Source: Lithobates sylvaticus (lineage: Eukaryota; Chordata; Amphibia; Anura; Ranidae). From it: a stretch of 64,000 nucleotides of DNA. The notes beneath the pieces are model-generated. The model was not told the DNA's origin. It made no database searches and saw only the letters and a list, made by a program, of their open reading frames with translations. Shown one piece after another: positions 34,681 to 45,585 of the stretch. Position numbers and translations under genes: made by a program. The DNA is taken from contig CM053034.1 in assembly GCA_028564925.1 (NCBI GenBank), forward strand, positions 154,907,205 to 154,971,204, given 5' to 3'. Position 1 is the first letter of the stretch. The number at the start of each line of letters is the position of its first letter.

Positions 34681-36830
34681 ATGGCCGACGGGTTTGCGTC
34701 ACTTGTGCGGGCGGCGGCGGCGGAACAAGGACCCGAGTGGGTCAGGAAACAGATTGAAGCGCTGCTGGATGGAGCAGGGAGCTCCACAGAAGACAGGAAT
34801 GCAGCTGAAGAAATCCAAGATGGCGGCGCGGCGCCACGCGGCCGCGTGTCCAGGCCGCCGAAGCGGTACTCCCCTGGGGCCACAGCAGGACCTTCAAGCA
34901 TGGTAAGGAGCCCCAGGGGGGACCGATCCACCCCTCCAGCAAAACGGTTACAGAGGGAGGATGCAGGACAGGCTAGCAGACAGACAGGCAGCAGGCCTGG
35001 GGCGGGGGGGGGGGGGGGGGGGGCCCACCAAGGAGAGGATCCCCAGGAAGCAGTGCTGCAACAGCCTCAACTGCCCCAGCATCGCCACACAAGATGGGGG
35101 GAAGTAGGAACACTGGGGGGAGGGGGGGTGGGGGGAGGGCTGGAAAAGGAAAGAAGATGGCCGAGTCGACAGGCTCTTCAAGGAACGCGTCCCCCCCAGC
35201 TGCTCTGCACGAGCAGGGGGGTGTGGATTTACAGGCCACTCGGGCAACGGCCAGGAGGGGGGCATCGGCCCCCAGACGTGCCTTTACAGCGAATCCCCCG
35301 GCGGCTCTGCACGAGTCGGGGGGAGAGGACAGAAGGGCCAGAGGAGCACCGGCGAGAGGGGGGAGGGGGTCTCACATGGCAGCGGGCGGGAGGGATGGCG
35401 GGGCACCATCAGCCAGCGGAGCAGCGAATCAGGGCAGCAGGAGCGGAGCCCGTACCGGCCCACCTGCACGGGGGAATGCGGCTCAGAGGGGAAGCGGAGT
35501 GCAGCGAGACAGTGGTGCGGGTGGAAGGAGACATGCTACTTACCGGAGCCCCTCTCCGAGGGAGCGTTCCTTGTCTTGTGCGCAGGAGGAAGAATCTCGG
35601 TCGGAAGGAGAATTGTCCGAAGAGGAGGAGGAGGAGCTCGGTCGCCCTATCCCGCCGGTGGAGGCTCGTGCAGCGGCTGTGGGACCCCCGCCCGGTCAGC
35701 CCGGTAAGTCCACTGACAACAGTGCTTTTGTTAAAGTTTTACAGTCATTGATGGGCGCAGGTACTAGTGGGGAGAGCTCAGGGCCATCTCCCGCGCCGTC
35801 GTTGGCAGTAACGGACCAACCGCGAGCGGTGAGTGGGAGGGCAGAGAGTGGGTCGGGGCAAATACAGGAATTGCTAGAAGGTTTGCGGGTGTTGATAGGC
35901 CGTTTTGGTAATAGGGGTGAGGCACCAGAAGGTGGGGTAAATTCGAGAGCTGGTGGAACAGAGGCGGGGGCGGCCGCCGGGTGTGGGGTGGTAGTTGACG
36001 CTATGTCAGACGGTCAGACTGCCTCGGTGGAAGGGGGAACGGACAAGGTAAGTGAGACGGAAAAGGGGACGAAATAACTGACGGCGAGGGACGATATTGT
36101 GCGCATGGCGGATGCAGCAAAATGCGAGGTATACGTCTGTTTCGAGGGCCCCCTGGGGGCTCACTTAAAACAGGAGGTCAGGGAGAAGATTTGGAAAGGG
36201 GAGTACGTGGAGATTTTCTCCTTGCTGCCCCTGGAAAAATTCAACCTTGATAGGGTTAAACCGGATAGCAGTAAAAAAGACGATGAAGAAAAGAGGAGGT
36301 ATAGGCTGATTCCCCGGACTTTCGCCAATTGGCTACAGGCGTTCGCTATATTGGCGGGGGTGATTGGTGAGAAGAACCCCGAACATTGTTCGGCGTTGTT
36401 CTGTTACATGGACGCCATCGGGGAAGCATATCGGGTTTACGGGGGGAACGGCGTGGTTAAGGTACGATGAGCAGTTCCGACAGCGCAGGGCGGTCCGGCC
36501 GGCATTACGGTGGGACCACAAAGATATCAGCCTTTGGATGAGGCTGATGGCGTCTGCCAAGACGCCGGCACAGACATTTCAAGGGGGGGCCGGAGGTAGC
36601 CATTCCTCGGGATCTCCGGCCGGAAAGAAGTGGGGAGTGTGTTGGCAGTACAATGAGGGGGCCTGTAAATTTGGGGGAACATGTAAATTTAAACATGAAT
36701 GCTCAGGTTGCGGGGGGGGCCACACACTCGCCAGATGTTTTAAAAAGGGCAAGCGGGCTGGAGACTTTGGGCATAAGAGGGACGACGCCGGTGATTTGGG
36801 AAAGGATGCAGCCTTTCCTAAATAGGTACC
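34681..36830 (+). pseudogene. Ngaro copy 2 ORF1 (Gag-like) region
   Basis: It starts MADGFASLVRAAAAEQGPEW, comparable to the start of ORF1 in copy 1, then runs through a low-complexity stretch. A donor-like GTAAGT lies at 35704, in the same PGKS context as copy 1. The conserved domain (VYVCFEGPLGAHLKQEVREK) and the CCCH finger (CWQYNEGACKFGGTCKFKH) follow. Probable RNA-binding particle protein; fossil. Confidence 0.7.
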
Positions 36831-36839
36831 CGGATAGAG

Positions 36840-38394
36840 CGGCGGCGTTATTGTTGAGCAAGGGGTTCAAGGAAGGTTTCAAGATACCATGCTCATTGTC
36901 AGCGGTTCCACCGCTGGCAGAAACTTGAAATCTGCCTTGCAACACCCTGAAGTAGTGGCTGAGAAACTGGCTAAAGAAGTGGGGTTGGGCAGGATGGCGG
37001 GACCATTTGAGGTCAAGCCGTTGGAAGATTTGGTAGTGTCCCCGTTAGGGGTGGTACCCAAGAAAGAGCTGAATAAGTTTAGGCTCATTCATCATTTATC
37101 GTTTCCCAAAGGGGGTTCGGTCAATGATTTTATAGACCCGGAAGCGTGCACGGTATCGTACACGTCATTTGATGCCGCGGTACGTTGGGTGAGGAGGTAT
37201 GGAAGGGGGGCGCTTATGGCGAAATCTGACGTGGAGGCAGCATTTCGGCTCTTACCAGTGCATCCGGAGAGTTTTCGGTTGTTGGGATGTTGTTGGGAGG
37301 GAAAGTTTTACGTAGATCGGTGTTTACCGATGGGGTGTTCCATTTCTTGCGCCATGTTCGAGGCGTTTAGTTCCTTTTTGGAATGGGTAGTGAGGGATGT
37401 TACAGGGATTGATTCCGTCATCCACTACTTGGATGATTTTTTGTGCGTGGGTCCTCCGGCTTCCAATGTGTGTGCGATATTGTTGTCCACGTTGCAGCAC
37501 ATTGCGGACAAATTTCGGGTGCCGTTGGCAGCCGATAAAACGGAGGGCCCACGTACAGAGTTGAGTTTTTTAGGCATAGTGATAGATTCCATGGCCATGG
37601 AATGTAGGTTGCCGGAAGAAAAGGTAGTGGATCTGAGGAATTTGGTGGAAAAAACCTATGGGTGTAAAAAGGTTCAGTTGCGCACGCTACAATCCTTGTT
37701 GGGGAAGTTAAATTTCGCGTGTAGAATTATTCCTATGGGGAGGATATTTTGTAGACGGTTGTCGGCAGCGACTAGGGGTGTGAGGGCGCCCACGCATTTC
37801 ATTAGGTTGAACAAGGAGCATAAAGAGGATCTACGGATATGGGATCAGTTCCTAGAAGGGTACAACGGTAGGGCTGTTTGGATGTCAGGACCGGTAAGTA
37901 ACTTCGATGTGGAGTTGGTGACAGACGCCGCGGGATCTACAGGCTATGGGGCTTTCTTTCAGGGACAATGGAGCGCGGAACCATGGCCGCAGTCGTGGGT
38001 GGAGCTAGGTTTTCAGAAAAACCTGGTACTCCTGGAACTGTTCCCGGTGGTTCTGGCGTTAGAGTTGTGGGGCGAATCTTGCAGGAACCTCAAGTTGAGG
38101 TTGAACTGCGACAATATGGGGGTGGTACAGGTGATCAACAACATGTCGGCAGCTTCACCGCCGGTCATACGGTTGATGCGGCAGCTGGTGCTGCGGTGCA
38201 TGCGGTTGAACATCTTTCTGTATGCTGTTCATATTCCGGGTAGAGAGAACACGTTGGCTGATGCCTTGTCTCGCTTTCAGTGGGACAAGTTCAGGGAGCT
38301 GGCACCGGCAGCACGAGCGGAGGGTGTTCCATGCCCGGGCTGGATGTGGGAGTTAGCATTGGAACCACGGCGGATTGGATCCGGAGGTCTGTAA
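36840..38394 (+). pseudogene. Ngaro copy 2 reverse transcriptase and RNase H region
   Basis: Motifs parallel copy 1: FRLIHHLSFPKGGSVNDF, AKSDVEAAFRLLPVHP, LPMGCSISCAMFEAFSSF and YLDDFLCVG, then LVTDAAGSTGYGAFF and LADALSRFQWDKFRELAP. The active-site DD is present. Confidence 0.85.
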
Positions 38395-39257
38395 GTGAGT
38401 CAACATGGTCTGCATACTCCAAGGTGTGGAGGGAATGGACTGACCTGCAGTCCGTAGCAAAGTCCGGGGGGGAGGATCCGGGGGACAGGTTGTTATTACT
38501 TGATCTGGTGGCAAGGGACATGGAAGGTGGAAAGTCAGTATCTGCGATTGAAAAGAGAATGGCGGGGCTCGCGTTTTGGTTCAAATTGAGGAGAAAGGAA
38601 GACGTGACAAAGGACTTCTTGGTGAAGCAGGCCATTAAGGGGTATAGGAAATCGCATAAGAGTAAGGATAAGCGGCGCCCTATCACATTTAATAACTTGG
38701 TGGACATAAGGGGGCAGCTTATGGGGGTGTGCCAATCGGGATACGAGGTGTGCTTGTTTTTTAGCAGCGTTTGCTTTAGCATTCTTTGGGGCATTTAGGA
38801 TTGGGGAGTTGGTCAGTCCCTCAAAAAAGGTGGCGGGTGGTTTGTTGGTTCAGGATGTGGAATTGAGGGACGATAGGATCAATGTCAGGTTGAGAAGATC
38901 AAAAACGGACCAAGGTGGAAAAGGGACGCAGGTGAGTTTGTACGCAATACAAGGTTGTGGAGTTTGCCCGGTGCTGACGGTGACAAAGTTTATGACAAAA
39001 AGACCGGGGGGGAAGGGCCATTGTTATTACATGAGGATGGACAGTACTTATCCAGATTTCAATTCGTAGCAGTGCTGCGAAAGTGTTTGGGGGGGTTGGG
39101 TTTGGACAGTCACGCCTACGCCTCACACTCCTTCCGTATTGGGGCAGCTACAGAAGCTGCCAGGTACGGGTTGGATGAGGTGGATGTGCAAAAGTTGGGG
39201 AGATGGGAATCGCAGCGGTTCCGCAGTTATATTCGGCCACAGTTGGTGTATGAATAA
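38380..39257 (+). pseudogene. Ngaro copy 2 tyrosine recombinase region
   Basis: It shows STWSAYSKVWREW at the N-terminal side, then the GAFRIGELV, HSFRIGAATEA and GRWESQRFRSYIR blocks carrying the R-H-R-Y residues. Fossil; not repaired. Confidence 0.82.
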
Positions 39258-39274
39258 AAAAAAAAAAAAAAAAA

Positions 39275-39973
39275 ATGTTTAAGTTTGGGGTGAGGCGGGG
39301 GCAGTTCGGGGGGTGCAGCATAAAGTTGAATTATTGTGTGGGTTGTGTTGGTAATGCTGTGCTTGTTATTACAGATGCGGGGCGACAGCTCCTCGTATGG
39401 ATCCTCGGGCATTCGTACGTGTGCTGGGGTGCCAGGAGGGGGGACGTGAGACCAGGTGGGAGACAGCTGGGTATCTCCAGGAGGGAGGCAGTTATCCGGT
39501 GGTTAGGTAGGCCGGGCATGATGTGGGGCAGGGTGGTGCCGGAGGTGGAGAGATACGCTTGGTTGGATCGACCACCGGATGTGCTGGTCATTCATGCCGG
39601 CGGCAATGATTTGGGGGTGAGGACGGTGAGGGACTTAATAGCGGATATTAAGGCAGACATTATGTTCCTCCGCGCCACTTTCCCTGGGACCATGTTGATA
39701 TGGTCCGATATGGTGGCAAGGACGTCGTGGCGCATGGCCAGATCCGTGTACAGGCTGAACAAAGCCCGGATCAGGATTAATAAAGTGGTGGGACGGTTTC
39801 TAGCATGGCAAGGTGGCCTGGTAATTCGCCACCGGGAGTTGGAGGTTAACGTGGGGATGTATCTGAGACGGGATGGTGTACATCTGACAGATGTGGGGAT
39901 AGACCTATGGTCATTGGGATTGCAGGAGGGAATCCAGGCGGCCCTGCGGGTGTGGAGGTGCCATCAAGGGTGA
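39275..39973 (+). CDS. Ngaro copy 2 SGNH hydrolase-like frame
   Basis: About 232 residues with ILGHSYVCWGA, VIHAGGNDLG and DGVHLTDVG. An acceptor-like TTATTACAG ends at about 39374, just before the conserved part. Its retention in two diverged copies implies purifying selection on the hydrolase within the family. Confidence 0.8.
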   Translation: MFKFGVRRGQFGGCSIKLNYCVGCVGNAVLVITDAGRQLLVWILGHSYVCWGARRGDVRPGGRQLGISRREAVIRWLGRPGMMWGRVVPEVERYAWLDRPPDVLVIHAGGNDLGVRTVRDLIADIKADIMFLRATFPGTMLIWSDMVARTSWRMARSVYRLNKARIRINKVVGRFLAWQGGLVIRHRELEVNVGMYLRRDGVHLTDVGIDLWSLGLQEGIQAALRVWRCHQG

Positions 39974-40523
39974 GGGGTCTCCCTTTTCAGGCTGTGGCGT
40001 TGTTTATTTTGTTGGTCAGTGACGGCAGCTGTTATAGAGGTGGTAAGTGTGTGGGGGGCTCATCAATAGATGGCCCCTCCTTGTTACATCAAACGTTGTT
40101 GATGTTTATGGTTATCGTGCACTGCGGGAATGTTGGTTATCAGGGTGGTACGGTTGAGACCCAAGGGTTTCTTTATCTCCCGCAGTGCCCCCTGTTGTTG
40201 ATATCAGTTATATCAGGTTTGTGCTTTAAGCACTGTTTGCTCCGTCACTGACCAATAAATATGGGGGTTTTAACCTGTTTTGTTTTATTTTCAGCAGGGG
40301 TCTGAAAGGGTTAATGTTATTGGTGTTATTTATGTTATTTATGTTTTATTTATTTTAATAAGAAAATTGGAGTTCTTATTTGGTATTTTGGTATTTTTAA
40401 TAAATTAGCTGTTATGGCCATTTAACTCCATAACTGGTGTGGTCTCTTATTTATTAAGTAAGAAAATATATGGAGTAAGATGGTTCCAGCTAAGTGGGTC
40501 ATATCTGGGCTACACTAGTCAAG

Positions 40524-41034
40524 AGATATTTCTACACTTCTAGAAGAGTGCTGCCATGAAGGAGAACCTGTTGATCTACTTTGTAATGGGCTATGTACAA
40601 GTTCTCAATAAACCTGTGAAGAGATTTACATGGCTGGGGTAGAATGGGAGTTATGGTTATGCTTGGATGTTTTTTCCGACGGAATTCCGCTCAGGCTTGG
40701 CTTGCATACAAACGGTCACACAAAAGTTCTCTGACCTTTCGACCGTCAAGAACGCGGTGACGTACAACACTACGACGAGCCGAGAAAATTAAGTTCAAAG
40801 CTTAGGAATAGGAATTTTGCGTGTCGGAATTGCTACAGACGATCAGAATTTCCGATCGGAACTTTTTCCGACCAAAAAATAGAGAACCTGCTCTTAATCT
40901 TTTGCTAGCGGGAATTCGGCCAGCAAAAGTCCGATGGAGCATACACATGGTCACATTTTCCGCTCTGGCCAAATTTCCGATCGTGTGTACGGGGCATAAG
41001 GCTCTTTTTACACTTGCGTTAGATACTCAGAAAT
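40524..41034. mobile_element. possible Harbinger-type MITE (about 40651-41000)
   Basis: The right end reads CCGATCGTGTGTACGGGGCA before TAA, the same terminal style as the Harbinger MITEs elsewhere in the window. The left end, near TTATGCTTGG at about 40652, is poorly matched. The first 120 bp are unassigned. Confidence 0.45.
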
Positions 41035-41985
41035 GACAGGTGCCGCTCAAGGCTCCACCAGCTCCTCTTGCATGACAAATAGCTAGGAATGCCTACAAGG
41101 ACAGAGTTCATCCCAGCTAAAAACATCTAGTAGGGAAATTAATTCCTAAAAGTCGCACATCACAGCAAAATCCTGTAAGGAGGTATATGACAACCATAGC
41201 TAGGGCTCCAATCAGGCCATGCCCCCCAAGGCATTTCACTCTGCCCTTGGAGCTTAATTATGGGGGTTCACTACGAGTTGTGTGCAGTTGTGAGGCAGTG
41301 GCATGACGGCACTGTCCACTTGGATGGGTTGTGCTCGGCTGGCGATACCATCCACTAAGAATGAGAGGGAGTTATCAACCTTGTATATTGCACTTTTGGG
41401 CACTGACTTTCCTAAGATGGAGGGGTTGTGGATAGTGTGGCAGAGTGATCTACCGTCACTGGACAGGGAGGACTGGGATGACTGCCTGGAACAGGGACCC
41501 AGACTGATAATCTCCTCTAGGGACAAACTTATTCAGGTTAAGTTCCTACACAGGGTATACTACACTCCTCAGAAACGACATCGTATTTTCCCGGACCAAG
41601 ACCCGATATGCCCCAAATGTAGGAAACAAGTGGGGTCTTTCCTGCATATGTTCTGGGAATGTCCGATTATAACATCTTTTTGGTCAGAGGTCTTTAGCAA
41701 AATTAATCTTAGGCTACAGTTGTCCCTTTCAGTTACACCTGAGTTGGCACTGCTGGGGGTCCATGGTGATGCGCCACGTTCCCACCACTTGAAACTGATA
41801 TCCTACCTCCTGTTTTATGCAAAGAAGTAGATTCTCCTGAAGTGATTATATGTCTCCCCCCCTTCTCTCTCCTCCTGGGAAGCCTTGATGGACATAGCCC
41901 TATCCATGTATAGATTAACCTACATTAATAGAGGATGCCAATGGAAATATGACAAGGTGTGGGCCCCATGGGCGAGCACGTAGAG
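41035..41985 (+). pseudogene. L1/Tx1 LINE ORF2 C-terminal fragment
   Basis: The open part at 41303-41828 encodes QVKFLHRVYYTPQKRHRIFP and the cysteine/histidine cluster CPKCRKQVGSFLHMFWECP, typical of the L1/Tx1 ORF2 tail. An in-frame TAG follows YAKK; further on, MYRLTYINRGCQWKYDKVWAPW resembles the normal C-terminus. No reverse transcriptase core is present, so this is a dead 3' piece. Confidence 0.75.
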
Positions 41986-42018
41986 ACTAGAAGGGTGGGG
42001 TATGAGTATACTACTGTA

Positions 42019-42510
42019 GTTTAAAGTACTTTTAAAGGCTGGACATTTTTTACCATAATGCATTGCCTGTATTAAGGTAAAGAATGTCCCAGTATTTGTA
42101 TTGCCCCCTCGTCCCCCTGTATACTTACTTGAGCCTGATCTCAATCCAGCACCATGCCTGCCTGCAGCGGCTCTCTCCTCTCTCTCTGCTCAAAGAGGCA
42201 GCAGCGGGAGCCATAGGCTCCTGCTGATGTCAATCAAATTCTGCAAGAAGAGAGAATGGGTGGGGCTGCACTGTGCTGTGCATGTCAATAGATGCACGCA
42301 GTCCAGCTTGGGAGTGAGTTACAGGTGTGCCATCATAGGAAGTGGCTTCTTATAGCGGCACACCAAGAAGAAGAGGAGCCCAGAGCGCAAGCAAGGGACC
42401 CAAGAAGAGGAGGTTCGGGGCTGCTCTATGCAATATCATAGCACAGAGCGGGTAAGTATAACATGTTTATCATTTTAAATATAAAAATAAGCTTTATAAT
42501 TACTTTAAAC
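42019..42510. mobile_element. MITE with TTTAAAGTA-type ends
   Basis: Ends GTTTAAAGTACTTTTAAAG and, in reverse complement, GTTTAAAGTAATTATAAAG form imperfect inverted repeats. About 490 bp, non-coding, GC-richer interior. Superfamily uncertain. Confidence 0.6.
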
Positions 42511-42858
42511 ATTGATTCTGTTTCTATTTAATAATTTTTTTTTTTAAAGTCCAGCAACATTCCAACACTCCCAGAAGTGTTGGAAGCTGAAGATATTTCT
42601 GAAAGCTCATCTCTGCAAGACAGTAGAGTTCTGCATCACAGACAATCGCAGGGGGAAGAATTAATGCTTTATAGCCAATCTTTATTATTTTTCCTAAATA
42701 GCGACAAAGTAGCTTGAAAGGGAGAGAATAAAGACATCCAGCATGAGTCTGCAGTATGAAATATTGAAAAATATATATAACTTCTTTCAAGAACAAAAGA
42801 CAATGAAAAAGTCAATAGAGAACTATAGAGAATAAAAAGAAAACAGTCATACTGTATG

Positions 42859-43610
42859 TAACATCTGGTTAAAACAGGAAGCCACAAATAAAAACCACAA
42901 CCTTCATGATTAGGCATGTTAATTTATGAAAAGGTTGCTCCAAAAGCTTTTAAGCTCTTTTTTTAGTGCTCATGCAAGCCGGTCCAGTAAGCTAGTCTGT
43001 AACATATGGTTAAAACAGGAAGCCACAAATGAAAACCACATCCTTCATGAGTAGACATGTTAATTTATGAAAAGGTTGCTCCAAAAGCTTTTAGGGCTCA
43101 TTTACACTTGCTTCAGCTTCAACAAGGCTTCAACAAGGCTTCAGACAAGCTTTGTTAAAGTTCTCTGAATGCTAGTCAAAGCTCCTGTCACTAAACAAAA
43201 TGGTTAGTTTACACCTGCTTTTGCTTTGCTTCAGCTTTGCTTCAAAAATTCAAAAATTCAAAGCATCTTCAAAGCCACAATAGAAGTCTATGGCAAAGCT
43301 CGCTTGAAGCCCCACTGAAGCCTCATCAAAGCCTCATCGAAGCCCCACTGAAGCCCCACCAAAGCCCCACCGAAGCTCCACCAAAGCATCATCGAAGCCC
43401 TACGAAGCCGCACAAAGCCTCACAAAGCCCAATCGAAGCTCCACCAAAGCCCCACCGAAGCCTCATCGAAGCACCAAGCAAATGCAGCTTTGACTGGCAT
43501 TCAGAGAGCTTTAACAAAGCGTGTCCTAAGCCTTGTTTTGAAGCAAGTGTAAACTAGCCCTTAAGCTCTTTTTAGATATTGATAAGCATGTAAGCCATCC
43601 AGTTAGTTAG
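42859..43610. repeat. 141-bp direct tandem duplication; second copy carries a MITE
   Basis: Copy 1 is 42859-42999. Copy 2 begins at 43000 and is split by the MITE at 43094-43560, resuming at 43561. Shared landmarks are GGTTAAAACAGGAAGCCACA, GAAAAGGTTGCTCCAAAAGC and AAGCTCTTTTT. Confidence 0.85.
43094..43560. mobile_element. Harbinger-like MITE, TTA target duplication
   Basis: Left end GGGCTCATTTACACTTGCTT; right end in reverse complement GGGCTAGTTTACACTTGCTT. TTA flanks both sides (43091-43093 and 43561-43563). The interior is a tandem array of GAAGCCCCAC-type units (about 43300-43480). The unoccupied duplicate next door confirms the boundaries. Confidence 0.85.
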
Positions 43611-43689
43611 TCTGCCACTAGGTGGCTATGTTCCTGTGTAGTGTCTGGTTACAGAAAGCAGTGTAATTAGGGGCTAGGCCCATTTTTAG

Positions 43690-43985
43690 TTAGAGCCCTC
43701 CTGTAGTGATGTCATGTGTAAGTCTTTACTGGCCCCCGTCTTCACTGGTCCCCGTTGTGTCCTGGAAATTGTTTCCCAGAACACAACTGAGGGGGGGGGG
43801 GGGGGGGCATCTGCGGCTAGCTGCGGCTAGCTATTCCTGGAAGTGGGTACAGATACCTGGATTATACAGGTATCTGCACCCCCCCTCCCCCCTGAAAGGT
43901 GCCAATTGTGGCACCGGAGAGGGGGGGGGGGGTTCCGAAGGGCGGAACTTCCACTTTAGGGTGGAGGTCCGCTTTAAAATATGTT
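43690..43985. repeat. interspersed repeat, relative of 16060-16440
   Basis: It shares GGAAGTGGGTACAGATACCTG, the ATACAGGTAT palindrome, CCCCCTCCCCCCTGAAAG and a TCCGCTTTAA end with the earlier copy, and contains long G-runs. Confidence 0.55.
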
Positions 43986-44352
43986 TCCAGTCAGGAAACC
44001 CCTGCTAAAAATTACTATGCTGTATTTACAACTATACATTAGCGTGAGGGTCAGTGGGAGGAAAGCTCCTTACATTTGTGGTAACTGGGAAGAATTACCC
44101 CCTTATGGATACCTGAAAAGATCAATGATGTCAGTGGTAATTTGGCACTGGGAAGACATCTGAAAAAATAATTGTGAAAAAGTAAAATATTCCCACTATG
44201 ACATATGTTCTAACAAGGGATTGTAATATGCATGTATATTATTATGTATATTTGTTTTTTTTTTTTTGCAGCAAATGTTGTATATGCTTGTATATTCACA
44301 AAAAAGTTTCTAAAAATCTGGCAAAATGATAGGAGAAAATAAGGGGACATGT

Positions 44353-45585
44353 TGTCACGTACCTTAAGGCAGAGCCCGTATTGCAGGGAGTGGCCCCTCG
44401 TAAACCCCTGGTTCGGGAGCCCCTGATAGGGAAGACAGGAGCTCGGGAGCACAGGGGAGCACAAGTGCCCGACTGGTAAGCTGGGTAGAGGGCTGAAGAT
44501 CTGTGCAGACGGGGACCAGGAGGTGTCCTGTAGTCCAGCAGCGGAAGCAAACAGGTAAGGTGCAGCATGTACCAGGAGGTGTCCTGTAGTCCAGCGGCAG
44601 GAAGCAAGCAGGTAATGTGCAGCAGGTACAAGGAGGTGTCCTGTAGTCCAGCAGCAGGAAGCAAGCAGGTATGTGCAGCAGGTACAAGGAGGTGTCCTGT
44701 AGTCCAGCAGCAGGAAGCAAGCAGGTAATGTGCAGCAGGTACAAGGAGGTGTCCTGTAGTCCAGCAGCAGGAAGCAAGCAGGTATGTGCAGCAGGTACAA
44801 GGAGGTGTCCTGTAGTCCAGCAGCAGGAAGCAAGCAGGTATGTGCAGCAGACACAAGGAGGTGTCCTGTAGTCCAGCAGCAGGAAGCAAGCAGGTATGTG
44901 CAGCAGGTACAAGGAGGTGTCCTGTAGTCCAGCAGCAGGAAGCAAGCAGGTATGTGCAGCAGGTACAAGGAGGTGTCCCGTAGTCCGGCAGCAGGAAGCA
45001 AGCAGGTATGTGCAGCAGACACAAGGAGGTGTCCTGTAGTCCAGCAGCAGGAAGCAAGCAGGTATGTGCAGCAGGTACAAGGAGGTGTCCTGTAGTCCAG
45101 CAGCAGGAAGCAAGCAGGTATGTGCAGGCGGGTCTCAGACAGGCAGGGTCAAACACAGGCGGGCAGATCAGGTACAAGGGAGCATCCAAAGGGGTAGTCA
45201 AAGTCCAGAACCGGGATCGGGGCAGGCAGAAGTCAGAAGAGTCAGAGACAAGCCGAGTTTCAGCAGGGAACTGGTGAATCAGGTTTTGCAGGTAAACGGA
45301 GCACATACAGAAAACACTGTTGATCGGGCAGCAAGGCAGCAGGGTCTGGGTTCAGCTTAAATAGCGCTCTTGGCGCCAAACAGCGTCAAGGCGGTCGCGC
45401 GCGCCCTTCCGCGCGCGCCCGGCGCCGCGCGTGCACGTGCGTGTTCCCGTGCGCGCTCCTGCACGTCCGCATGCGCTGACAGTCGCGCCATTGCGCATGT
45501 GTGGGCGCAGCAGGCCCATTCTGAGCCGAGGGATCCTTCTCCTCCTGGGGATGTTGGGACGCCCGCTGGAGGGGCTTTCCTGACA
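44353..45585 (-). repeat. 3' LTR (1,233 bp) with eleven 56-bp repeats
   Basis: Contains eleven tandem units of about 56 bp (GTGCAGCAGGTACAAGGAGG plus GTGTCCTGTAGTCCAGCAGC and a GAAGCAAGCAGGTAT tail) at about 44515-45125. The remainder is GC-rich toward the high end. Confidence 0.93.

Larger units (their letters stand above)
34613..40523 (+). mobile_element. Ngaro-type YR retrotransposon (copy 2), fossil, diverged from copy 1
   Basis: The gene order is the same as in copy 1: ORF1, RT, RNase H, tyrosine recombinase, SGNH hydrolase, then a 3' non-coding segment ending CTAGTCAAG that resembles the B repeat end of copy 1. Protein blocks are clearly related but the DNA is well diverged, so this is a separate subfamily. 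I found no second A and B repeats, so the right end appears incomplete or rearranged, and the left end is approximate. It looks largely whole, with a small number of breaks (about three or four). Confidence 0.82.

Noticed and set aside
44210-45306. Repetitive frames with LLPAAGLQDTS repeats (and the same at 49878-51128)
   Set aside because: These are translations of the 56-bp tandem repeat in the two LTRs, open in several frames. They are not a gene.
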